Shown here in pieces: positions 1-11,500 of a DNA stretch of 64,000 bases. A program made the translations under genes and the position numbers. This stretch comes from Aplidium turbinatum (taxonomy: Eukaryota; Chordata; Ascidiacea; Aplousobranchia; Polyclinidae): contig OU964932.1 of NCBI GenBank assembly GCA_918807975.1, positions 1,488,001 through 1,552,000 of the forward strand. The letters are read 5' to 3'. A model generated the notes under the pieces. It was not told the origin of the DNA and ran no database searches. It saw only the letters and a list, made by a program, of their open reading frames with translations. Every line of letters starts with the position of its first letter. The stretch's first letter is position 1.

Positions 1-11
1 AACTGATTATT

Positions 12-345
12 CAGGCCTTGAAACATCCGGCGGTCATGGCGGACAGGACCTTCGGAATGACCTCGAATGTCTGCCGAAGCCGACTCATTGGTCGGTCACA
101 AATATTCACGCTTAACCTGCTCCAGTATACTTCAGGGTCAGTTAATTAAGCCATCAACCATTGCAGAGCTATTCTGTTGTAAAAATTCTTCTTCTACAAA
201 CACGACCACACAATACTGTAGTGCGATTTTGTGTAAAATGTACATGCAAAAAATATGTCCGGTTGAGATATTAAATGTCCGCTGAAAGGGCCAGTCCGGT
301 AGGACATGCTTGACCGCCGGAAAAAAGTACAAATTTTGAGGCCTG
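12..345. mobile_element. hAT-type MITE with CAGGCC ends
   Basis: The left end reads CAGGCCTTGAAACATCCGGC and the right end is its approximate inverse, finishing in GAGGCCTG. Both subterminal regions carry CCGGCGGTCA/TGACCGCCGG. Flanks (TGATTATT / TTATTTGA) only partly resemble an 8-bp duplication. No transposase is visible, so this is non-autonomous. It is related by its ends to the elements at 28939-29907 and ending at 56947. Confidence 0.6.
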
Positions 346-607
346 TTATTTGATACAAGTATCTAACTAATACAACGATACTAGAATTGATACAGAATAT
401 TCTAGACTAGATTGTGACTCAAATTAGTACATATCAGTTTTTGATTAAGTCTTTGAAGCTGTCTAACCTCAAGGCACACACATTGTTTTTTAGCAAACAA
501 CACATCTTGCCTCAACAAATATATGAGAGTGCTCGATGACCAGAGTCAGAGCATATTATCACAAAGTGGATCCGATAACATTATAGATTCATATTTATAT
601 AATTAAT

Positions 608-937
608 TCACAGTGTAGATTCAAACAATCTGTTATAGCCTGCTGCAGCGGGTTCTTTTTGGCAATATCCAATTACACTAGCTTTCGGAACACAGTTCCC
701 TAGTCATGTGCTATGACGAATGGTGTTGAAGTCAGTGAGTGGTTCTTTGAGTCTTGAAGTCAGTGAGCTAAACCAAAGAGCCACTTTAAAGAAAGAAAAA
801 ACCACTCACTGACTTCAACACCATTCGTCATTGCACATGACTAGGGAACTGTGTTCCGAAAGCTAGTGTAATTTGATATTGCCAAAAAGAACCCGCAGCA
901 TCAGGCTATAACAGATCGTTTGAATCTACACTGTGAA
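608..937. mobile_element. 330-bp MITE, near-perfect inverted repeat
   Basis: Starts TTCACAGTGTAGATTCAAAC and ends in its inverse. Arms of about 130 bp pair closely (for example ACTAGCTTTCGGAACACAGT against its inverse near 850-870). The spacer repeats a GAAGTCAGTGAG motif. Non-coding. Superfamily not determined; no clear target duplication. Confidence 0.7.
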
Positions 938-999
938 GTAAGCAACAATCATGCTGCTAAAAGCGAAACTCATTCAATTATATAATTAAGTTCTCCTTC

Positions 1000-1060
1000 T
1001 TTTAGCATTTCTTCTGATGAGCCCCTATGGGCGAAACCAACAGTAGAGAACTTAATAAAA
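1000..1060 (+). ncRNA. Hammerhead ribozyme, type I, Penelope-like
   Basis: All elements of the hammerhead core are in order. CTGATGA is at 1014-1020. Stem II is GCCC/GGGC (1021-1024 with 1029-1032) closed by the loop CTAT. GAAA is at 1033-1036. A 2-bp stem III (AC/GT) with a 5-nt loop ends in the cleavage triplet GTA (1043-1045). Stem I is TTCTT (1009-1013) pairing with GAGAA (1046-1050), then an internal loop and TTTTA (1000-1004) pairing with TAAAA (1056-1060). The very short stem III is typical of the minimal hammerheads reported in Penelope-like retroelements. Predicted cleavage is after A1045. Activity is untested. Confidence 0.82.
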
Positions 1061-1175
1061 TATGAATCTATAATGTGATCTGTTTCACTTCGTGATGTAT
1101 ATATTATGTAATATATATCTGGTATGATTGCCAATACGGTAGATTCAGAGTGCTCAATGATATAATCAGAGCGAA

Positions 1176-2570
1176 ATACTGTATAGTTCAGCAAACCAGT
1201 CAGTTACATCATATGTATGTATATAGCGGACCATCAATGGCAGGTAGTGTATGTATGCACACATGCAACTTATATGCATATGTGCAGTATGTGTCTTCAT
1301 GTATAATGCCTGCATTATTGCTAGATGTTCTGACTGAGTCTCTTTCCATATTTCTTAATCTTTATATATATTTAATTGTTATTTTAATGTCCAATTACCC
1401 GATTCCAACCCTTAGATAACCATTTGTGAACTCTTATGTTATTATTCAGTGTATTGTTGTATGGTATTTTTGATGTGTTAGTTTTGTTGTGGAAAAATAG
1501 GTCAAAAAAGAGTATGTACTCGAAGTGACAAAATGTTGTTCTGGTATTTAGAATTTATCATTGTTGCTCAGATGAATCTATGGCTTAAAATGTTTAAGTA
1601 GCAGGACCCATATTAGTTTAAAAACATAAATTTTTGGCACAATCTTGTTGTTGGCTCCTCTCCCTCAAAGTCATTAAGGAGGAGCTATTCCAAGTTGTTT
1701 AGTGGTCAAGCCATGGCCTCCCCCACACAGCCACAAGCTTGGTCGCTTTTGTGGGATTTGTCCATAGGGTGGTTGTGTCCAGGGTAGTTGGGAGCTTGGA
1801 GCATTCAAATGGGTGTCTTGGAGGTGTGGAGGGTGGTTTTGCATTGTTTGCTACAATCTTCTTCAATTAAATATTTAATGAGCCTATTTTAAATTATAAA
1901 TATACAAAACATCATTAGGGGAACTTGGCATAGCACACTTGCAATTCAAAATAGTAGTGATTTTCAGACACAAGCTTTTGTTTTCACTTTGTGAGATGAA
2001 CTACTCAATAAGCCATTAATTTTATTTCTGATATCAATTCTCCTTGAAAATACCTTTAAAATGATGCATTGCATGTGATTGTAACTAGTGAGCACCATGA
2101 GTTATTTATGATCAAAAATTATGTTCTGCATGATTGAGCACAATTGGGACTACGCATAAACATGAGGTTAAAGGTCAAAGGTGATGGTCAAGAGCTTTAG
2201 TTTTGAGGGATATGGCTTAAGAAGTATATGTCGTACAATACCTGAAAATATCAATCAGTACAATTTCTTACGAGCTGAGAAATATCTTCCTACAGTTAAA
2301 CTTGTGAAAGCGAAATGGATTTTACGCTTCAGCGATCACAAAAAGCAGTCAACTTTAAGTGGACGTAACTTTTGTTTTAGTTGACCGATTTAAAAAAAAA
2401 TTAGTTTTTTGAAATCAGGAAGAAAAGTTTTATCAGTGTGTGAATTTTCATTAAAATCTGAGAGGGTGGGTTACATGGTCTGGATCACTTGACATGGAAT
2501 GACCCTAACATAAAAACACTGTGATAGGTCACTAAATGTTGGTGGATTCACCCAAAATTTTGCCAGGAAG
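1176..2570. other. No gene seen; one possible palindrome-family end
   Basis: AT-rich non-coding DNA lying downstream of the receptor exons and probably within the same host intron. The only signal is TGACATGGAATGACCCT near 2492-2508, which matches the right end of the GGGTCATTCC palindrome family; its partner end was not found. A T/G-rich stretch at 1690-1830 has no recognisable content. Confidence 0.4.
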
Positions 2571-2574
2571 GTTT

Positions 2575-4140
2575 TTACGGGCAAATGCAAAGATTAAAGA
2601 GGTGTGCACAAATAAAATAAAAAATTTCCGAAAAATTAAACGGTCTAAGCGCTACACCACCGGCTTTACTACAAGAGTCTATATGCAACATATTATAACC
2701 AGGCAAAGCATAATTGTACACTGAATTAGGGCCAATTTTGGTTTCTGATATTGCCAAAATGTCTGGAACATGATCAATTGTGTCAAAGAATTCTTCAATA
2801 TTTGTTTTGTTCTTTCCTAGACTTCTCATGTTAAAATGGAACAAGAAAATACTGTTTTTGCTGTGGCTTTTTAAATTTTCCTTTCAATCCCTGTGGGAAA
2901 AATATTCACTATTTGAGGTTTTAACTGGTAATTTTAACTTGACGTTTTGTGGCAAAAATGTACTTTTGGATAATTTGTTACATTTAGACATGTTTTCAAG
3001 TACTTCAGTATTTACAGATCTAGTTAGCACTTTTCTATCAACATATAGAAGATTGTCCAACACAACATTATCCTCATTGCCAAAGGGTAAAGTTTTAATC
3101 ATGCAGATGTTGCAGAAGCATATGTATTAATATTATTAGGGAGATTTTTGAATTGGGAAAGTGTCAAGTTAGAACACTTTAAATGAGTCCATTTATCACA
3201 AATATCACAACAAATTGAATTTTGGTTACTTTTGCAGTTTTTTTTGCAGTGTAAATAGGGAAATTTAATAGCCAATAGCCATTATACAAACATTGCTTTG
3301 GTACCATAGAAGGTTTTAACAGAAGTATAATTCCTACATCCCTGCAACATCTGCATGATCAGATATTTTGTTACGTCGTGATGTCTCATCTTTTTTGACA
3401 AAAATTTCTCCGTTATGAGTCCAAATGTATTTATATTTTAATTCACGCCTGGCCTGCAGGGTTTTGAAAAAGAGCTCTCTTTTTTTTGTAGTTAGGTTTT
3501 CATTGATATATAAAAATGCCATACTTTTCATTCCAAAGTTTTTAATTTTTGAGAACTGTTTTCTGCTAGCAAATACTTTGTTTTTAATGTCTGTTTGCAA
3601 ATATGAAAATTATAACAGGTGGTCCATTTGATTTCTATGAAGGTAGTCAGTGTGATGTTGAAATATGATAATCCTGCACATCGATATTGATAAGTTTTAG
3701 TAAATTTTTTACAATAAGATTAGTCTCTTCCTCTTGTGTCGTTGGGATTCCATGAAACTCCAAGTTCTCACGGCGCCCATATTGTTCAAGGTCATTGACT
3801 GTCTTCCCATTTTGGCTAAGAACAGTTTGTAGTTCTTCAGATTTTTTGATAGTCGTGTGAAAAATTTCATTTTTCTCTTTGTACTTTTCTTCAGCCACTC
3901 TTGTTGTCTTTTTATCTTTTCAAATTCTGCACTTATAAACTACTGACTTTTTTTTTAGTTCTTCAATTTCATTGTTTTGGGTATTGAGTTGAAGCACTAC
4001 TTCTTCTAATTTTTTTTTTTAAATTTCCATGCAATTTGACAATTCTCTTTTCAGCATTTGTTTGAAGTCTTTTTTCAGATTAAATTCCATGTCGATCATG
4101 AGCTTTTTGAATTCTTCTACCTTTGCCATTTCTAATTTAT
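2575..4140 (-). mobile_element. LINE relic: ORF1 and endonuclease start
   Basis: Read right to left, a start near 4130 opens a lysine/glutamate-rich coiled coil. It is followed by LEQYGRRENLEFHGIP (about 3740-3790), the hallmark of LINE ORF1 RRM-like domains, and by the ORF1 C-terminal segment (FFKTLQARRELKYKYIWT, about 3425-3480). At 2844-2640 lies an AP-endonuclease beginning, NMRSLGKN...DILAISETKI...GYNML, with the conserved SETK. The reading frame is broken in several places, and the reverse transcriptase is absent. Clade is not certain (CR1/Jockey-like). Confidence 0.75.
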
Positions 4141-4239
4141 ATTACCTTTGACATTTACAATTCACATTCACAAAAAAAAATCTACCTTATACCTTATTCA
4201 AATAGGCAGGTAGGGCACTTAAGACTAACCTTGATTACA

Positions 4240-5250
4240 AATAGAATTAGTGATGCCAGATGGAATGAGGAACGGCCTTTAGCAAGAATTGAAAACATTT
4301 CTAGTCTAATGTTCAAAGCACATTCTTCGTTATTTTATTGATGAATAACAAACTAGAAATAGAAAGTATCTTCATTATGTAGCAAGTGTTGTCCAATTGC
4401 AGAGTCACTAGATATGCTTTAGTCATTTACAGTTTTGCAAGCACAGTTTTGCACGTTTGATGTGATTGATTTCTTGTTGTATTGTTTCCTTCTTAGTTCT
4501 ATTATTCTTTTCAGGACACGTTGTTTGATTCATTCCTCCAAGCGTTGGGAAGTGCGGCCCACGTACCGACTCTCACAGTAACACTTAAATTGGTGAATTA
4601 CATTACTAAATTTTATGGTAGGCAAGATGAATTTGTTGCTTGAACGAAAAACTTCATGGTCCTGAAGAATATCCATGGTTTGACGCAAGGAAACATTGGT
4701 TGACGGTTTTAAAAATGGGATTTTCAGTTTCTCTGGAAACAGATCCCAGCCTGAGCATTTTTGTGAGCCGAATTGTGGTAAATCTGTAAGATGATCTTGG
4801 GTCTCTCATCATGCTCAGGCAAATGAGAATGAATTCAACATGCCATAGTCGGAATAGAGCCGCAACACGAATTGCAAATGTGGTGAGCCAGATTGTAATA
4901 TGATGTTGGGCAGATCCTGTCATTGAAATAATCGTTTGGAGAGGTGTATCCTTCTTGTGAATTTTTGGGAGACTATACATGCAAGGACGTTGAGAACCAG
5001 TCGGCCGAATAGAATCATAAATTTGGCGTGGTACATTATTGGGTTTTTGAAGTTGCAGCAGGCGCCGTTGAATACGAGATTCAATTTTGGCAGTGTTGTC
5101 ATTCTCAGCGATGAGGCCTAGTTTTTTAAATTTAGTGTCATTGAGGATGGATTCCATTTATACTGTTGTAGTCGTGTCTTTGTGCTTTAAACTTTATACA
5201 GGAAATGTTTTCAATTCTTGCTAAAGGCCGTTCCTCATTTCATCTCGCAG
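4240..5250 (-). mobile_element. Penelope-like element, internally deleted
   Basis: The strand encodes MESILNDTKFKKL then RPCMYSLPKIHKKDTPLQ (about 4920-5157), the start of a Penelope-type reverse transcriptase. After a large internal gap comes CYCESRYVGRTSQRLEE (about 4540-4600), the GIY-YIG endonuclease region in its Penelope form. About 50 bp just outside the coding part recur in inverted orientation at 4245-4303 and 5200-5250, consistent with inverted long repeats. It is a dead fossil with several breaks, lying in the host receptor intron. Confidence 0.8.
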
Positions 5251-5539
5251 CACTAAAAGCAATCTTTATAAAAACTCTCGATGCAATCTTATGCCACCAA
5301 AAAATAAAGTGTTTATGCCTTAAAACTTCTTTGTTAATTTTGACTTTCCTCACATTACAACCACAACAATTTTTAATACAGTCAAATACTAGGATAAATG
5401 AAAAACTATGCATGAAGGCTTAAGCCTGGAACAGGCATTGTACACAAAAAAAAAGTGCACTCCGTAAACACAAACAAACAGACTGTCCCATGGAGCTCTA
5501 ACTGTATATCCCGAAAGCCAGAACACAAATACTACTCAC

Positions 5540-5589
5540 CTGTTCCATTTATCATATTTGCTTGTGGGGTTGACCAATAAGGCAAAGAC
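5540..5589 (-). CDS. Scavenger receptor coding exon 6, short
   Basis: A 50-nt exon: acceptor CTATAAATTTCAG|GTC, donor ACAG|gtgagt. It encodes (K)[22 protein letters not shown] is one of the most conserved motifs of the CD36 family. One base of the next codon remains. The next intron runs at least 5.5 kb to the left edge. Confidence 0.92.
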
Positions 5590-8500
5590 CTGAAATTTAT
5601 AGTAAAATTGTTAGTTTAATAAAAGTTTCATACAAGTTAACCAAAGTATATCTGATCCAAATTCTAATCAGAGTATCTCCCAAACTTTTCTTTACCCGCA
5701 TACAACACATAAATAGCTCGTCTTTACCACTTTTCCCACGGGTATGGCGCAGGGTTCAGTGATATCTTTAGACAATGTTCCTCCACCATTGGGTCATGGC
5801 TCAAAAGTGAGCCACAGTTTGATTTGGATGGGTTACCGATTACAGGAATGTACATGGTTAAATTTTTATTTATGTCCTTTTATTTCTTTGCTTTCCTTTT
5901 CTGCCGTTGCTATAAAAACGTGCATGGAGAAATATGACATAAAAGCTAAACAAAATGTTATTGTTTAACAACTTAAAATTGTCGGGTGCCCTAAAACTCG
6001 GGAAAATATGATAAATGGCCCTAATTCCATATAACTTACTGTGTCCGATGGCTAGCAAATCATTCACACACATTCATTTTTTTTTTGTAAATCACTATAA
6101 AACTATTTACTCGATGCTTTTTGCTTTTCATTGCTTTTTACCTTGTTCTGCTACATTTTGTGAATGTTTGAATGTTACAATTGTTACATGCCGGTGCTTA
6201 GCTTCCTGTAAAATCAGTAAACTGTTGGAGCATAAATAAAACACTTTTTTATTGTTTGTCCTAATTGATGTTTTTTAAGATAAAGTGGTAGAAGCGTTTA
6301 TCAACATATGGTAGAGCTGCATAGCTAAGCTTAAAAGGAATTGGTCTCATGTGCCAAATATTCTAACTTCTATTTTTCGTTTTTAGTTTGAAAAAATTGG
6401 GGTCACTAAAGTTTCGCTTTTAATTTGGTATCTGGTTACTACAAAAAGATTGAGAAACACTGTATTAAGGAGCATGATTTTTCAGTAATCTCGACGATGT
6501 TGGGTAGTGGTCACTGGTCACTACCTCAATTGTTACAGTTTTTGCAACATTTTCAGGCGAACAAAAGGACGCAAAACGTTTGCAAAAGATCAAACTACTT
6601 CTGGCCTTTGTTCAAAAACTAGTTCAATTCATTAAAATGCATGCAGTGGACGAAGTTACCCTCTGAACTTAAATCGTTGGATAAAGTTTAGACAAGCTCA
6701 AATTTCACATGAACAAAGGTTACTTGAGTAACGACGTCTTCCGCTCTTCTACACCCTTATGGTGGCACTAAAGAAAAAGCATAAACACACTTTCTTTACT
6801 TACTTCTCCCCGTTCCACCTGTGCAAGAGGTTGGTGTTGCTAATGTTTCCTCTACCAGTGTCAGCCAAGTACAGACCGTCATCAGAGTTGTTAAACTGCA
6901 ATAAAAAAACCCTTCTTTATCATTCCACATCCTTGCAACCGCACAATCTGGGTGACAAAATACACATTAGAACATGAAATTAGCAGTAGGCAACATCAAT
7001 CTACTACATGTCTGAATTTTAATCCAAGGGTTGATGTTCATTGCAGTTTTGTATACTGAATGTCCACTAAATAATTCGCTTTGCCACACCATTACAAATG
7101 TCTTTGCAACACAAAAACGATGTTCGCATTTCCGAAAGGTAATGTTGTGGTTGTAATATTGTAATATTATTTATTTGTACTGACCCCTAGAAACAATCCG
7201 AAGTCGGCTGGGATGTCTTTGTGAATGATCTTTAGTAAGGAGTGGAGAAGCTCAAAAACGGGGTCGGGATAACCGAACAGCCACTCTTGGACAGTGTGCT
7301 TAACAAACAAGTCCGCATCATCAAGAAGGTACAAAACAAGACCAAGCCATGAAGTAGGCACCCATTCAGGGAGAGATGATAACATGGTATCAACGGTCTG
7401 AAATTCCAACACATACCTTCACAAACCCAGTAAAGAAAGAGCAATATACAACCGAATGAGTTAATCTACTTGATGTGACCCAAAAAAACAGTAATTTATA
7501 AGTTATATTAACAATTCCGATTGATGTTGTGTATTAGCTCTGCATGCTGCATTGAGCATTTTTTTACATTTGCTGCAATTTGTTCTTGGAATAAATATAT
7601 TAAGCATTGCACAAAGCTCACTGCTTGCAGTTTGAGCACTTTGGCAAGGTTGGCGATAGTATCGTTTTTAGGGGAGCACGTCTTTTAGGTGAAGACAGTT
7701 AGGCGCCGGTCAAATAGGCGCACACACTGTGGCGTCAGGATATTTAGGTGTGGAGCCCCGTCATTTAGGTGCTATTCCTAGTAAAGTCTGCAGATTATCA
7801 GAAAAATATGTCATGTCTTCTGTGAGTGAAGCTGCTTTAACCGGCAATGCTTTTAACACAAAATGTTATACAGTATTGAACAGTAAAACATATTGCTTTT
7901 TTAATGCACGTGTTTGGCATTTATTTGTTGTTAGTCCAGGTTTGCATCGGCGTAAGCTTTATTAATAAATTTTTCAAGTTGACTCTCTGAAGCCATGACT
8001 AACAACAAATAAATGCACGCGCATTAACAAAAGAACATATTTTTTGTTCAATATGACATTTTGTGTGAAAAGCATTGCTTTACCTGCCAAGCTGATATAA
8101 TCTGCAGACTTTACTGGGAATAGACGTGGACCTATTTTTGTAGCTTGGGTTCCACAAATGGGAAAACGTCACACGGAGGTATATATCTCCATGGCCATAC
8201 CCAGTGTACCTACTGCATTGAGGAGGCTGGAAGGCCGAAACGGTGTGCACTGTCTGCAGTTATGAATACTAAAATATATTCTATTTGAATAAATGTTGCG
8301 CCTGGTGATTGCCTAGCGGCCATCTAGCATGAAGCCTTAGATAGCACATGACTTAGCCAGTATAGCTTTCTGTAATTGTATTAGCTCTGTTTGCTGCACT
8401 GAGCATTTTGTTTGCAATTGCCATAATTTATCCCTGAAATATAACTATACAGCAGTAAAACAATGAAAACTATTAATACTACAAAAAGTGCTCAATGCTA

Positions 8501-11500
8501 AGCAAAAAAGCAAAGCAGAGCGAATTAAATCAAATGTAGTTACTACTATCTAAATCCTTAACAACCTGTTTCACCTAACGGATCATCAGAAGGTCTGAAA
8601 AACATGCACAACCAATAAATCAGTAATTCCTGAAGAGATATTAAATATTAAAACCATAATCCAATCTGCAAAAAAACCCTTAGAATTACAAAGGGCTACC
8701 TTCATGCGCTACCACAAAGCCTCAATTAGAATGTTCAGCTTGAAACCAAGCAAATTGATGCCAACACCTGTGACATCACAATGAAGCAAAATGCGATAAC
8801 CATGAAGCGACCTGTAGTAACCTGAACAAATTAAATGAAATTTTTAAAACCTGTAAAATTCAAATGAAATTTATATTTAAATTCATAACCTGTGAAAATC
8901 AAAAGGAATTTATTTTATTTTGAAGTACTTGAGTTTAAATTTGTTTCTATGACGACATTTACCCACCAGTTCCGAATGCTTGTTCATAAGGTGGCCACTA
9001 TCGGCCTTTAGAATGGCCAGCTTTTCAGCCAAACAGAGGCCACAATTGTTACGACCACCTCCACTATAAGGCCGAGCATAGCTATGGATGGACCATGTTA
9101 TTTTAGGATCAACAGTTCAACACCCTTGACCTTAAGATCCCAAACTGCCTTAGATAGTTCCGTGCTGTTTCGTTTAGACCTATCCATGAAGGAACATTTA
9201 TGGTTGGAAAAACGTTTTTTTTAAAAGTAGTTTCACAACAACCAATGTAATTAAGAACCTTCGGGCCGTTATCAATGGTGGCTTTGTAAACAATGGCCTT
9301 CTGCAAGCATTGCCCATTCAAAGGACAATCTGGCTTCACCCTACAATTGCAACCAGGCTGAGATGGTTCATTATCAGCCTGCAATATTGATTTATTGTGG
9401 GAGGATATGATGCTTGCAACATTCGGAGTACAACTGTAGTTCAGCTTAACAGTATTACGGTTGAATATTTTATGCAATCTATGATGGGGCGGAAAGTGGA
9501 TGGAAATGAGTTTGAAAAATTCCTTACCAAAGTTGCTATCAACCTGCAAGCTGAAAGAAGGATTAAACCATAAAAATTTTTCGACTCCTTTTCCTACATG
9601 TGTGCAAGTTATTAGCAGGGTTGTAGCAAACTCTCTCCGTAAAACCACTTTTCAAAAAGGCATCATTATAAACAGATGCGGTCTTATCAAATTCATTCTG
9701 GCCAAATAATGTGGCGGACAATCGCTGTGCAATCATAGTCAGGATTTGTTTAGTTAATGTTGGGTGGGTGGTTGGACTGGGCAATGGGCATGTATGTAAA
9801 TTGGATCATTGTTGGGTTTTCGGTAAGGCCAGAATTTACCAGATAGTAAATTCAAAGTGGCGTCAAGAAAGTCAGTTTCAATTAGGCCAGTCTCCACAGT
9901 AATATTTAAGCCATGTTGTTTAAATAATAGAATGACATTTTTTCTCAAACGATCAACTTTTGGGCCGGATAAATTACGCAAAATAGCTAGACCATCATCA
10001 CGATACAACCCAAGCATCTCTCTGTCAACAATATCAGAAAGTTCGTTTAAAAAAAACAAACCAACTATTTCCCAAACTTCTGTACCATCAAATTCATTCA
10101 TTCATAGCTTGTCACGCCAGTGTCGGAGCCAGATAAGAGCATTGTTTGTGATGTTTTTGAGGTCGTTGTCATCACATGAAGGGCTAAGGGGGCAGTTGGT
10201 GAGGATGTGCTTCATCGTCTGATTGTCTAGGCCGCAATCACACATTGGGTCAGGAGTCATCTTCCATCGGAAAAGATTGCTTTTATTTCTCCCGACTCCG
10301 CAGCGGGCTCTGTTTAGGCAGCACCACTCTCTTCTCTCAAGGGTGGGAGTTTGTTGTAGACTTTCGGAAGGACTTGGGATGGCAGGATGTTGTGTCCTAT
10401 CGGGCTCAGAGGTCCACATTTCTAGTCGTGCAGCTGTCGCGCTTGTGTGTTTCAATGGGCCGACTTTGATGAAGCTTTTGCGTGACTTGAGTCTTGCTGG
10501 AATAAGTTTGTGTTCATAGAGAGGGTGGCGTTGGTCGGATATTTGTTTTACTCTTTCCTTTTTTGTAACGACTTCTCTTCGGATATGAGGTGGAGCTATA
10601 GTTGCTAAGTTATAAAGGTCGGCGATTGGTGTTGGACGGAGTGTGCCAGTTATGATTCTACATGCTTGGTTTAATTCGGAGTCAATTACTTTGGTGTGGC
10701 TTGACCTAGCCCATACTGGAGCGCAGTATTCAGCGGTCGAATAACAGAGAGCCAGTGCTGTTTGCTTCAGTGTGTGCTCATCTGCTCCCCAGTTTGAGTT
10801 TCCCAGCTTTTGCAAATGGTTATTGCGAGCAGATAATTTTTTCTTAAGCTTCATTAGGTGTGTCTTATAGGATAGGGTCCTGTCTAGTGTTATGCCAAGG
10901 TATACAGGAAAGGGGGTATATTGTAAAGCAGTGTTTTCCCAATTGATGATAAGTTTTTGGCTAGCCTTATGATTGTTCAAGTGAAAGCATGTCACTTGGG
11001 TTTTGGAAGGGTTTGCATTTAGGCTCCAGTACTTGTAATATGTGGAATACTCGGAGAGTGCTCCTGTTAAGGTCTTTTCTATCATCAAACAATCCAACAA
11101 CAAATCAAACAATCAATCAATCAATCAAATCAATCAAACAATCCATCAAACAATCCATCTTTCTTAGCCCAAGTATCACCTCCTTTAAAAAGCAACGATT
11201 TCCTAGCATGGAAAATTGTTTGTATAATATAATCATCTAAATCCATAAATGGTTTGGCTTTTACATAAAAGTCCCTCCGTAATAGATGGGTAAAAATCTA
11301 CAATATTGTAATTCTGAGGGTTTATTTGCAGACCGGATTATGGTTTTAATATTTAATATCTTTTCAGGAATTACAGGTTTAAAGGTTTTTTTTTGCAGAT
11401 TAAATTACAGTTATACATATATTTAATATCCCTTCAGGAATTACCGATTTATTGCTTTTGGGTCATTCCATGCCAAACGTCCTGAAATTTTGAAACTTCC

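Larger units (their letters stand above)
519..1175. mobile_element. Inverted pair of Penelope-like long-repeat fragments
   Basis: The block at about 519-595 (with its TTATAGATTCATATTT segment) recurs in reverse complement at about 1060-1175. The right arm carries a hammerhead ribozyme core. The arms enclose a separate 330-bp inverted-repeat MITE. Inverted terminal repeats with hammerhead motifs are known in Penelope-like retroelements; no reverse transcriptase is left here, so the assignment rests on the ribozyme and the arrangement. Confidence 0.45.
8430..11300 (-). mobile_element. Penelope-like element with LINE inside
   Basis: Read right to left: VDFYPSITE and a HARKSLLF segment (about 11165-11300), the LINE insertion, then [14 protein letters not shown], the [15 protein letters not shown] palm motif (about 9960-10015), and the C-terminal [13 protein letters not shown] (about 9300-9360) with [10 protein letters not shown] of the GIY-YIG endonuclease. 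YRDD, LSGP and CNCR..CPL are Penelope hallmarks. A hammerhead-bearing repeat lies at each end in opposite orientation (8550-8730 and 11300-14770). The element is a fossil with several breaks. Confidence 0.85.

Noticed and set aside
5735-5850. tRNA-derived SINE
   Set aside because: TGGCGCAG recalls an A box, but the B box is poor and there is no second copy in the window.
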